Shown here in pieces: positions 45,553 to 53,077 of a DNA stretch of 64,000 bases. The notes beneath the pieces were generated by a model that was given only the letters and a program-made list of their open reading frames with translations, was not told the DNA's origin and did no database searches. This DNA is from Lutibacter flavus (GTDB lineage: Bacteria > Bacteroidota > Bacteroidia > Flavobacteriales > Flavobacteriaceae): the NCBI RefSeq assembly GCF_900188355.1, contig NZ_FZNX01000005.1, positions 1 to 64,000 on the forward strand, written 5' to 3'. The position numbers and the translations under genes were made by a program. Every line of letters starts with the position of its first letter. The stretch's first letter is position 1.

Positions 45553-46089
45553 ATGAATAAATTTATACTTGGATTCTTATTTTTAAATAGTTTAGTTGCT
45601 TTTTCTCAAAGAGATGTAAACTATAATTTTACTGTAAATACAACTTTTACAACAAACGATCATTTTGGGGAATATGACGAATATACTAACGAAGTTGATT
45701 GGTCTTTAATAGTTCCCAGAGCAATAATTCTTAGGAATGGATTGGATATTAAACTAAATAATTTTATTTCTACTGGTATTAATTTAGGTTTCGACTGGCA
45801 TCCTGATCTTAATGTTTTGGCAATTCCATATTTTTTAGATGCAAAATTTACTTTAGTGCAAGTTGACTATGATAAATTGTATGTTGGTGCAGGAATTGGA
45901 AAATTATTAAAAATTGGAAAAGCTTTTGAAAAAGGAAAGTATTACAAAATTGGAGCAGGTTATCACATTTCAACAGAAAAACAACATAGTTTTATTCTAA
46001 ATTTAGATTTTCAACAAAAGAAAATTGCCGATTTTGAAAATGGAAGATTGAATAGTTTTTCTGTTGGTTTTGGTATGATTTTTTTATAA
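45553..46089 (+). CDS. Putative small outer-membrane beta-barrel protein
   Basis: A 178-residue protein with a signal peptide (MNKFILGFLFLNSLVAFSQ, cleavage near residue 19). About eight amphipathic beta strands follow with alternating aromatic residues and a C-terminal F-G-M-I-F-L strand, as in small outer-membrane barrels. No ligand motif is recognised. It is 12 bp downstream of truB, so is probably the end of the ftsX-truB run. Its stop overlaps the convergent gene by 6 bases. Confidence 0.75.
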   Translation: MNKFILGFLFLNSLVAFSQRDVNYNFTVNTTFTTNDHFGEYDEYTNEVDWSLIVPRAIILRNGLDIKLNNFISTGINLGFDWHPDLNVLAIPYFLDAKFTLVQVDYDKLYVGAGIGKLLKIGKAFEKGKYYKIGAGYHISTEKQHSFILNLDFQQKKIADFENGRLNSFSVGFGMIFL

Positions 46090-46566
46090 AAACCTACCCA
46101 GCCAACTATCCATTATATTTATTTCCCAATCTTGTTCTAACGCTGCTTTGGTAGTAATCATATTATCAAAAACAATTGTTTTTTGAGAAACACCCTTGTT
46201 TTTCATTAGCTGTTTAAATTCTTTTAAATCTTTGTATTGCACAAATTCACCTTGTTTGTAGCAAACATTAATTTTATCTAATAAAATAACTTCTAACTTT
46301 TTTTCTAAATTTTGAATGAAGGCAACTAAGTTGTCATGTGCTTCTAAACTTAAACTTATTTCAGAATCATCAACAGTAATAATAATAAATCGATCATATT
46401 TTAATTGATAAGCACAATTTAAACTTTGGCTCTTATGTGTCCAATTATTCAAAAACGTTTCAATCTCTTCCTTCAATTCAGAAATTTCTTGAGGATAAAA
46501 TTTTCTACTTGAAGGAAATACCCATAATTTACCCCAATTTGGAATTTTATTAAAATCTACTATCAT
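46084..46566 (-). CDS. Conserved Bacteroidota protein of unknown function
   Basis: A 160-residue soluble protein, beginning MIVDFNKIPNWGKLWVFPSSRKF, with a central strand pattern YDRFIIITVDD and ending MDSWLGRFL. Similar flavobacterial proteins are often labelled ABC transporter ATPase in databases, but no Walker A or B motif or signature is present, so that label is not supported. A TACCTTTG promoter element lies 17 bp upstream. It converges with and overlaps the barrel gene by 6 bases. Confidence 0.72.
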   Translation of the reverse strand: MIVDFNKIPNWGKLWVFPSSRKFYPQEISELKEEIETFLNNWTHKSQSLNCAYQLKYDRFIIITVDDSEISLSLEAHDNLVAFIQNLEKKLEVILLDKINVCYKQGEFVQYKDLKEFKQLMKNKGVSQKTIVFDNMITTKAALEQDWEINIMDSWLGRFL

Positions 46567-46583
46567 TATAATAAGTTAGGGCA

Positions 46584-46591
46584 CAAAGGTA
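46584..46591 (-). promoter_or_regulatory. -7 promoter element for the 160-residue unknown gene
   Basis: TACCTTTG on the minus strand, 18 bp before the ATG at 46566, with a TTG-type element 15 bp further upstream. It lies in the short gap after the thioredoxin-family gene. Confidence 0.5.
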
Positions 46592-46611
46592 TCCAAATTT
46601 GCTAAACAAAA

Positions 46612-47211
46612 TTAGGAAGCTTTTAGTAAATTTAAGATATCTTCTTGGGTGCTGTTTCCTTTATCTTTATTATACCAAATTTGTAAATCTTTTTTAAATT
46701 CGGCATCAATAACACCATTTTTTTCTTTGTAATCTAGAACCATTCTTGTTGCAATTGAAGGTCTTGGTCCCCAGGAATTAATTACGTTATTTTCTTTGTC
46801 AACAATAATAATTTTAGGGATAGATTTACTTCCATTGGTTAAATATTCATTCATTAACGCATCGTTTTCATCTCTACAAACAATTTTTAAATCAATTTTA
46901 ATAGAAGCTTCGGCAATTTTATTAATTACTGGTAAAATTTGAGCTGCATCTCCACACCAACCTTCAGCAATTACCAAAAAAGTATAACCGTCTTTTAATT
47001 GATTTAATGAATTTTGAGTCTCTTCAGAAATTTTCAACGTTTTGTCCAATCGATCCATTCTTTTATCATTTAGCTTGCTAAAATTAAAAAGTGATTCACT
47101 TTGCTCAATCCCTGTTGATTTTCCTTCAACTAAGAGGCCTTTAATTAATGTCCTGTAGGTTGAATAGCCTACTCCTTTTTTTATACTGTTTTGAATTAAA
47201 GTATTACTCAT
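46612..47211 (-). CDS. Thioredoxin-family protein
   Basis: A 199-residue protein with a thioredoxin fold. The active-site segment is AEGWCGDAAQILPV, with a single cysteine where thioredoxins have C-x-x-C. A cis-Pro region follows in KSIPKIIIVDKEN. A helical N-terminal extension of about 65 residues (MSNTLIQNSIKKGVGYSTYR) precedes it. It has no signal peptide. Single-Cys members of this group are widespread in Bacteroidota, with no firmly assigned partner. It is divergent from the nos operon. Confidence 0.82.
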   Translation of the reverse strand: MSNTLIQNSIKKGVGYSTYRTLIKGLLVEGKSTGIEQSESLFNFSKLNDKRMDRLDKTLKISEETQNSLNQLKDGYTFLVIAEGWCGDAAQILPVINKIAEASIKIDLKIVCRDENDALMNEYLTNGSKSIPKIIIVDKENNVINSWGPRPSIATRMVLDYKEKNGVIDAEFKKDLQIWYNKDKGNSTQEDILNLLKAS

Positions 47212-47302
47212 TTTTAGTTGTTTTAATAAAGATATTTTGACGTTCTAAATTTAAAAACCTTACGCTTAAATAGTGTGTTCAATTTTACTGCAAAATTAGT
47301 TT

Positions 47303-47331
47303 TTGTTTTTAAATAAGAATTGCTACTTTTG
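47303..47331 (+). promoter_or_regulatory. Upstream promoter (P1) for the nos operon
   Basis: TTG at 47303-47305 (TTTTG context), an 18-bp spacer and TACTTTTG at 47324-47331: full flavobacterial consensus, about 120 bp upstream of the first nos gene. It may give basal transcription, with the palindrome-linked element downstream as the regulated start. Confidence 0.5.
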
Positions 47332-47374
47332 TTACAAGATAAAAAAAGATAAAAAAGTCTTATTATCCACATAC

Positions 47375-47386
47375 TGACATTTGTCA
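47375..47386. promoter_or_regulatory. Crp/Fnr-type palindrome TGAC-N4-GTCA upstream of nos
   Basis: TGACATTTGTCA differs by one base from the ferredoxin-gene palindrome. Its centre lies roughly 43 bp before the start site expected from the TACATTTG element, close to the class II activator position. That arrangement fits an Fnr/Dnr-type activator of nitrous oxide respiration. Confidence 0.6.
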
Positions 47387-47409
47387 TATTATAAGTAATT
47401 GTGCAATAG

Positions 47410-47417
47410 TACATTTG
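47410..47417 (+). promoter_or_regulatory. -7 promoter element (P2) of the nos operon
   Basis: TACATTTG, matching TAnnTTTG, 35 bp before the ATG of the first gene. No TTG element lies at the usual distance; the palindrome occupies that region, as expected for an activator-dependent promoter. Confidence 0.55.
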
Positions 47418-47451
47418 CTAAGGTTTATTAACAAACATTAATAGTTTAATT

Positions 47452-48030
47452 ATGAAAAAAAACAATTTAATTTTCTCGCTTTTAATAGTAATAGGGTTTT
47501 TCATTACCTCTTGTGGTAATGGAGAGAAAAAACAAGAAGTTAGTGAAAAACAAACCGAAATTAAGCCTGAGACTCAAGGACAATCAGGTGTAATAGATGA
47601 TGTTTCTGCTGCAAATGCATTACAAGTTGCTAAATCCATTGCCGATTTTTCAACTTTGGTAGCAGCTATAGAAGCAGCTGGTGTTGAAGACGCAGTTGTA
47701 AATGTGGGGCCATTAACCATTTTTGCTCCGGTAAATGCAGCTTTTGACAAACTTCCTGAAGGAACTGTAACAAGTTTATTGTTGCCTGAAAACAAAGCTA
47801 AATTGGCTTTTATATTAGTAAACCATGTAGCGCCTGCAAATTACCCTGATACTCAACTTAAAAAAGAGGCTAAAAAAGGACGTAAATTATACATGGCTTC
47901 GGGTAAATATTTAGTTGTTGAAGAAAAAGAAGATGGACTTTATGTAGGTGGAACAAAAATATTAAAAACAGTTAAAGTAAGCAATGGATGGATACATGTA
48001 ATTGATAATGTATTAGTGCCAGAAGCATAA
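47452..48030 (+). CDS. Fasciclin-domain lipoprotein, first gene of the nos operon
   Basis: A 192-residue lipoprotein: signal MKKNNLIFSLLIVIGFFITSC with lipid Cys near residue 21, a Glu/Lys/Gln-rich linker, then one fasciclin (FAS1) domain (about residues 55-190). FAS1 signatures are LTIFAPVNAAFDKLPEGT near its start and NGWIHVIDNVLVPEA at the end. FAS1 domains mediate protein or surface contact. It is 36 bp before a cytochrome c gene and nosZ, behind a palindrome-linked promoter. A structural or assembly role at the periplasmic N2O reductase is suggested by position only. Confidence 0.88.
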   Translation: MKKNNLIFSLLIVIGFFITSCGNGEKKQEVSEKQTEIKPETQGQSGVIDDVSAANALQVAKSIADFSTLVAAIEAAGVEDAVVNVGPLTIFAPVNAAFDKLPEGTVTSLLLPENKAKLAFILVNHVAPANYPDTQLKKEAKKGRKLYMASGKYLVVEEKEDGLYVGGTKILKTVKVSNGWIHVIDNVLVPEA

Positions 48031-48066
48031 AATAACCAAAGTAAATTATAAAAAAATAAAAAAATA

Positions 48067-48531
48067 ATGAAATTAAAAGTGTTAACCCTAATTATAGCTG
48101 TCGCATTTTTATCAAGTTGCGAAGGTGAAAGTAAAAAAGCTAAGGAAGTTTCAGAAACTCAAGTAATAGCGAAAAAAGTTGTTGAAGTTGATCCAATGAA
48201 AGACAAAGGAATTGGGCCAATAACAAGTATCGCTCTGAGTGAAGTTGATGAAGTGATGGCTGCTGAAGGTAAAGAAGTTTTTAAGACCAAATGTTCAGCT
48301 TGTCATAAAATGAGCAAACGTTTTGTTGGGCCTGGATTGGCAGGAGTTACTGAAAGGCGCACTCCAGAATGGATTATGAACATGATTTTAAATCCTGAAG
48401 AAATGGTGGCCAAAAACCCATTAGCTAAAAAATTATTAGCAGAGTACTTATCGCCTATGGCAAATCAAAACTTAACCGAAAATGAGGCTCGGTTAATATT
48501 GGAATATTTTAGAACAGTACCATCTAAGTAA
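48067..48531 (+). CDS. Monohaem cytochrome c lipoprotein
   Basis: A 154-residue lipoprotein with lipobox AFLSSC at about residue 18. A class I cytochrome c domain starts at about residue 75: haem motif CSACH with the preceding KTK, and axial Met in YLSPMANQNL. Its place between the fasciclin gene and nosZ indicates it passes electrons to NosZ in the periplasm, replacing NosC-type cytochromes of other clade II clusters. nosZ follows directly. Confidence 0.92.
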   Translation: MKLKVLTLIIAVAFLSSCEGESKKAKEVSETQVIAKKVVEVDPMKDKGIGPITSIALSEVDEVMAAEGKEVFKTKCSACHKMSKRFVGPGLAGVTERRTPEWIMNMILNPEEMVAKNPLAKKLLAEYLSPMANQNLTENEARLILEYFRTVPSK

Positions 48532-48564
48532 TTGAACACAAATAATCAAACAAACAAATATAGT

Positions 48565-50544
48565 ATGAAAACAATTTTTAAATCTTTATTAGCAATTACA
48601 GTAGTATCATTGGTACTAAGTAGTTGTGGAAATGGAGGCTCTAAAAAAGGGTCTCAGGGAGCACTGTCAAGCAGTGCAGCTGAGAAAGTTTATGTAGCTC
48701 CAGGTGAACACGATGAATTTTATGCATTTGTATCAGGAGGGTTTAGCGGGCAATTAGCCGTTTATGGTCTTCCATCAGGACGTTTATTTAAAGTAATTCC
48801 TGTTTTTTCTGTAGATGCAGAAAAAGCATATGGTTTTAATGAAGAAACGAAGCCAATGTTAAACACGTCTCATGGGTTTATTCCTTGGGATGATTCACAT
48901 CACCCAGATATTTCACAAACAAACGGTGAAATTGATGGTCGTTGGGTATTTATTAATGGTAACAATACACCTCGTATTGCAAAAATTGATTTAACAACTT
49001 TTGAAACTACAGAAATTATTGAAATTCCAAATTCTGCAGGAAATCACAGTTCATCTTATGTTACTGAGAACAGTGAATATGTTGTTGCTGGTACACGTTT
49101 TTCTGTACCATTCCCTCAACAAGATATGCCTATTGATGAGTACAAAGGAAACTTTAAAGGAGCTTTATCTTTCATTTCTATAGATCCGGAACACGGGCAT
49201 ATGGATATAAAATTCCAAATAAGAATGCCTGGTTTTGATTATGATTTATCCCACCCTGGTAGAGGTGATTCTCACGGATGGTTCTTCTTTACAACATATA
49301 ATACAGAAGAAGCAAATTCTTTATTAGAGGTGAATGCTTCACAAAACGATAAAGATTTTATTGCAGCAATTAATTGGAAAAAAATTGAAGAGTATGTGAA
49401 TAATGGTGGAGGTAAAAAAATGCCTGCAAATTATGCACACAATGTTTATGATGAAGATACTCATACTGCAACTTCTACAATGAAAAAAGAAGTATTAGTA
49501 GTTGACCCTTCTGATGTTCCTGGTGCAATTTATTTTATGCCTACACCTAAATCACCTCACGGTTGTGATGTTGATCCTTCAGGTGAATATATTGTTGGTA
49601 GTGGTAAATTAGCTGCTGAATTGACAATTCATTCATTTAGTAAAATGTTAAAAGCCATCGAAAATAAAGATTTTGACGGTGATGCCTATGGTATTCCAAT
49701 TTTAAGTTACGAAGCTACATTGGCAGGTGCAGTAAAACAACCAGGATTAGGACCATTACATACTGAATTTGATGGAAAAGGAAATGCATATACTACATTC
49801 TTCATTTCTTCAGAAGTTGTAAAATGGAAATTAGGAACTTGGGAAGTTATTGATAGAAAACCAACATATTATTCTGTTGGTCACTTAATGATTCCTGGAG
49901 GGAATTCAAGAAAACCATTTGGAAAATATGTATTGGCAATGAACAAAATTACAAAAGACCGTTATTTACCAACAGGTCCTGAAGTAACACAGTCAGCGCA
50001 ATTGTATGATATTACAGGTGAAAAAATGGAATTATTGTTAGATTTTCCAACAATTGGAGAGCCTCATTATGCTGCCGGTTGTCCTGCTGATTTGTTGAAA
50101 CCTAAATCAAAAAAATTCTTCAAATTAGAAGATAACAAACACGAGTATGCAATAACAAGTGAAGCTGATGCAAAAGTTGTAAGAGATGGAAATGAAGTTC
50201 ATATTTATATGACAATGATTCGTTCACATTTTGCTCCAGATAACATTGAAGGTGTTCAGGTAGGAGACAAAGTATATTTCCACGTTACTAATTTAGAACA
50301 AGATTATGATGTTCCTCATGGTGTTTCTATGATTGGAGCGAATACATCAGAATTATTAATTATGCCAGGGCAAACTGAAACATTTGTTTGGGAGCCTAAA
50401 CAAGTTGGTGTTTGGCCATTTTATTGTACCGATTTCTGTTCAGCATTACATCAGGAAATGCAAGGTTATGTGAGAGTTTCAGCAAAAGGCTCAAATGTTC
50501 CAATAACATTTACGCTAGACGGTGATGCCGTTGATGCAGAATAA
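48565..50544 (+). CDS. nosZ: Nitrous oxide reductase, clade II, lipoprotein type
   Basis: The terminal N2O respiration enzyme, reducing N2O to N2, about 659 residues from the ATG at 48565. That start gives a Sec lipoprotein signal (MKTIFKSLLAITVVSLVLSSC); a TTG at 48532 would add 11 residues before it. There is no Tat twin-arginine motif, typical of clade II. The CuA site is C621, C625, H629 and M632 in YCTDFCSALHQEM. Seven candidate CuZ histidines are H112, H113 (DDSHHPD), H161 and those in SPHG, PLHT, GHLM and EPHY. The N-terminal part is a seven-bladed propeller, the C-terminal part a cupredoxin domain. The enzyme follows the cytochrome c gene. Confidence 0.96.
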   Translation: MKTIFKSLLAITVVSLVLSSCGNGGSKKGSQGALSSSAAEKVYVAPGEHDEFYAFVSGGFSGQLAVYGLPSGRLFKVIPVFSVDAEKAYGFNEETKPMLNTSHGFIPWDDSHHPDISQTNGEIDGRWVFINGNNTPRIAKIDLTTFETTEIIEIPNSAGNHSSSYVTENSEYVVAGTRFSVPFPQQDMPIDEYKGNFKGALSFISIDPEHGHMDIKFQIRMPGFDYDLSHPGRGDSHGWFFFTTYNTEEANSLLEVNASQNDKDFIAAINWKKIEEYVNNGGGKKMPANYAHNVYDEDTHTATSTMKKEVLVVDPSDVPGAIYFMPTPKSPHGCDVDPSGEYIVGSGKLAAELTIHSFSKMLKAIENKDFDGDAYGIPILSYEATLAGAVKQPGLGPLHTEFDGKGNAYTTFFISSEVVKWKLGTWEVIDRKPTYYSVGHLMIPGGNSRKPFGKYVLAMNKITKDRYLPTGPEVTQSAQLYDITGEKMELLLDFPTIGEPHYAAGCPADLLKPKSKKFFKLEDNKHEYAITSEADAKVVRDGNEVHIYMTMIRSHFAPDNIEGVQVGDKVYFHVTNLEQDYDVPHGVSMIGANTSELLIMPGQTETFVWEPKQVGVWPFYCTDFCSALHQEMQGYVRVSAKGSNVPITFTLDGDAVDAE

Positions 50545-50577
50545 TATTCTTTTTTTAGATTGATTTTAAAGAGAATC

Positions 50578-50613
50578 AAAACGGGCAGGTAATTAATTAC
50601 TCTCGCCCGTTTT
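50578..50613 (+). terminator. Stem-loop terminator after nosZ
   Basis: A 9-bp outer stem AAAACGGGC/GCCCGTTTT with an inner GTAATT/AATTAC helix, followed by T and A residues. It lies 33 bp after the nosZ stop, inside the cluster. The T tract is short, so it may be only a partial terminator or a 3' mRNA-stabilising hairpin. Confidence 0.65.
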
Positions 50614-50721
50614 AAAATAAGTTAGAATGAAAAGATTTACTTGTTGCTTACACGAATCGTCACCATAGGTTTAATTTCAGCTTTTGTATTAAAAATAAAT
50701 TGAATTTAAACTTAAAAAATA

Positions 50722-51309
50722 ATGAAAAAATCTAAATTGTTAATGATAGTAGGCTCTTTCCTATTATTAGGATTGTTTGTATTCCCTTTGTGGAATATAA
50801 CTTTAGAAGCACCGCAATATCCAATACCACTTGGAATGGATATTCATATTAATAAATTTGTAGATACACACGAATTCGATATTAAAAACATCAACTTAAT
50901 GAATCATTATGTAGGTATGCAATACATTCCTGAAACGATTTCTGAGTTTAAAATATTTCCTTGGGCAATTGCTATTATGGCTGCTTTAGGTATTATAATT
51001 GGGCTATTTGGCAACCATAAACTATTTTTAGTCTGGTTTGTTTTAATGAGTTTATTAGGTATTGCAGGAATGTATGATTTTTATTTATGGGAATATGATT
51101 ATGGCCATAATTTAGATCCAAAAGCTATTATGAATTTTAAAAATCCTGATGGTTCGGTAATGGGGTTTCAACCACCGCTTTTTGGTACAAAATACATTCT
51201 TAATTTTACGGCACATTCATATCCTAGAACAGGAGCATACTTCTTATTTGTAGGAATGTTATTAACTTTAGTTGCCTTTTTTGTTGGAAAAAAAGAAGCA
51301 AAAGCATAA
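50722..51309 (+). CDS. Integral membrane protein of the nos cluster
   Basis: A 195-residue inner-membrane protein with about four helices (residues 4-24, 78-98, 104-124, 168-188). A periplasmic loop (about 25-75) holds the PLWNITLEAPQYPIPLGMDIHI region. It has conserved His and Tyr residues (MNHYVGM, HNLDPKA) but no cofactor motif I can name. It sits between nosZ and nosL, the place where other clade II clusters carry nosB, also a membrane protein of unknown function. Whether it is homologous to NosB cannot be told here. Hairpins stand on both sides of it. Confidence 0.78.
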   Translation: MKKSKLLMIVGSFLLLGLFVFPLWNITLEAPQYPIPLGMDIHINKFVDTHEFDIKNINLMNHYVGMQYIPETISEFKIFPWAIAIMAALGIIIGLFGNHKLFLVWFVLMSLLGIAGMYDFYLWEYDYGHNLDPKAIMNFKNPDGSVMGFQPPLFGTKYILNFTAHSYPRTGAYFLFVGMLLTLVAFFVGKKEAKA

Positions 51310-51322
51310 AATAATAATAGGT

Positions 51323-51358
51323 TAAAACGAGTGTGTTCATTTTTATATACTCGTTTTA
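51323..51358 (+). terminator. Stem-loop between the nos membrane protein gene and nosL
   Basis: A perfect 10-bp stem TAAAACGAGT/ACTCGTTTTA around a 16-nt AT-rich loop, 13 bp after the stop. The A-rich side and T-rich side can act as a terminator or a processing site before nosLDFY. Confidence 0.65.
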
Positions 51359-51390
51359 GCTTATATTTAACAACTATTAAAATCAAAAAT

Positions 51391-51852
51391 ATGAGTTTTA
51401 AACTACTTCAACCATTTATTGGTATTGTCATAATATTGCTTACAATTTCATGTAAAGTTGAGCCCGAAGCTATTGAATATGGCAAAGATCAATGTAGTTT
51501 TTGTGTTATGAATATAGTAGATAAAACACATGCTGCCCAATATGTTACTAAAAAAGGTAAACAATTTAAGTTTGATGCTATTGAGTGTTTGGTAAATGAT
51601 TTAAATGAAAAAAACGAACAAGATTTGGCTGTAATTTTAGTTGCTGATTATGGAAATCCAGGAAATATGATTGATGCTAAAACAGCAACATATTTAATTA
51701 GTACAGGAATTAAAAGCCCAATGGGAGCGAATCTTTCGGCAGTAGTAACTTTAGAGAAAGCTTTAGAATTACAACAACAGTATTTAGGAGACATCTATGC
51801 ATGGGAACCTTTAAAAAAAAACACCTTTCCAATAATTAATGAGATTTATTAA
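51391..51852 (+). CDS. nosL: NosL copper chaperone lipoprotein
   Basis: About 153 residues from the ATG at 51391 (MSFKLLQPFIGIVIILLTISC lipoprotein signal); a longer frame from 51331 would run through the hairpin. NosL binds Cu(I) and helps load the CuZ site of NosZ. The family Cys-Met region is visible as QCSFCVMNIVDKTHAAQYV, followed by KFDAIECLVNDL. It overlaps nosD by 14 bases. Confidence 0.92.
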   Translation: MSFKLLQPFIGIVIILLTISCKVEPEAIEYGKDQCSFCVMNIVDKTHAAQYVTKKGKQFKFDAIECLVNDLNEKNEQDLAVILVADYGNPGNMIDAKTATYLISTGIKSPMGANLSAVVTLEKALELQQQYLGDIYAWEPLKKNTFPIINEIY

Positions 51853-53077
51853 CCTACTTTTTTTTCTATTTTTTATTAGCGTACTTCAAGCAAAACAAAT
51901 TGAGGTTTGTGAAAGTTGTGCTATTAAATCAATAAAGGATGCTATAGAAATTGCTGAAAAGGGCGATGAAATACTTATTAAAACAGGCTTGTATAAAGAG
52001 CACGACATAATCGTTAGTAAGTCCGTAGTTATAATTGGTGAAAAAGGCGTTATACTTGATGGTGAAGGGGTTGGAGGAATTTTCACTTTTGAAGCAGATA
52101 ATTTTACAATTAAAAATGTAAAAATTATTAATGTCGGTTCTAGTTACACTGTTGATTATGCGGCTATAAAAGTTGTAAAAGCACAAAATTTTATTATTGA
52201 AAATTGCACTTTTGAAAGTGTTTTTTTTGGTATTTTAATTGAAAAATCTAAAAAAGGAATTATACGAAATAATAAAATATCAAGTAATCGTGCTAGTGAA
52301 GCCAGCTCTGGAAATGGCATTCATATTTGGGATGGCGATAAAATGGAAGTTTACAACAATGAATTGTTTGGGTTGCGAGACGGAATTTATTTTGAATTTG
52401 TAAAAAACAGTTTTGTATATAATAATTTAAGCACTAATAATATACGGTATGGATTGCATTTTATGTTTTCAAATAAAAATGAATACCACCATAATGAGTT
52501 CAGAAATAATGGAGCAGGTGTTGCTGTAATGTTTTCCAAATATATTAGTATGCATCACAATAAATTTAGACTAAACTGGGGATCTGCTTCTTATGGTTTG
52601 TTATTGAAAGAAATTTACGATGCCGAAATTTATAACAACCTATTTGAAGAAAATACAATAGGTATTAACGGAGAAGGATGTACCAGAATTAATTATAAAA
52701 ATAACTCTTTTTTACGCAATGGCTGGGCAATTAAAATTGCAGGCGCTTGCTATGCTAACATTTTCACAAATAACGATTTTATGCATAATTCTTTGGATTT
52801 AGCATACAATTCTAAGCTGAATGATAATAAGTTTGATAATAATTATTGGAGCGAATATACGGGTTATGATTTGGACAAGAATGGAATTGGAGATATCCCT
52901 TATCGACCTGTAAAGCTATTTTCATACATTGTAAATCAAACCCCTGAGGCATTAGTTTTATTAAGAAGTTTATTTGTGGATATTATTAATTTTTCAGAAA
53001 AAGTATCACCTGTATTTACGCCAGATGATTTGTTGGATGAAAACCCTAAAATGAAAAGAATAAATGATTCAATTTAA
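51839..53077 (+). CDS. nosD: NosD periplasmic beta-helix maturation protein
   Basis: A 412-residue protein with a signal peptide (MRFINLLFFLFFISVLQA) and a right-handed parallel beta-helix of CASH type. Repeated N-N-x-F and N-N-K-I turns (NFIIENCTFES, IRNNKISSN, NNLFEENTIG) mark the coils. Together with the NosFY transporter it is required for assembly of the copper-sulfur CuZ site, probably by handling a sulfur species. It overlaps nosL by 14 and nosF by 14 bases, consistent with translational coupling. Confidence 0.94.
   Translation: MRFINLLFFLFFISVLQAKQIEVCESCAIKSIKDAIEIAEKGDEILIKTGLYKEHDIIVSKSVVIIGEKGVILDGEGVGGIFTFEADNFTIKNVKIINVGSSYTVDYAAIKVVKAQNFIIENCTFESVFFGILIEKSKKGIIRNNKISSNRASEASSGNGIHIWDGDKMEVYNNELFGLRDGIYFEFVKNSFVYNNLSTNNIRYGLHFMFSNKNEYHHNEFRNNGAGVAVMFSKYISMHHNKFRLNWGSASYGLLLKEIYDAEIYNNLFEENTIGINGEGCTRINYKNNSFLRNGWAIKIAGACYANIFTNNDFMHNSLDLAYNSKLNDNKFDNNYWSEYTGYDLDKNGIGDIPYRPVKLFSYIVNQTPEALVLLRSLFVDIINFSEKVSPVFTPDDLLDENPKMKRINDSI

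Noticed and set aside
47223-47414. A 63-residue minus-strand frame before the nos operon
   Set aside because: Composition is not protein-like, and it covers the promoter and palindrome region; no signal peptide, domain or conservation is apparent.
50627-50668. A 13-codon frame (MKRFTCCLHESSP) after nosZ that could be a leader peptide
   Set aside because: Too short to judge, with no regulatory hairpin arrangement of an attenuator downstream.
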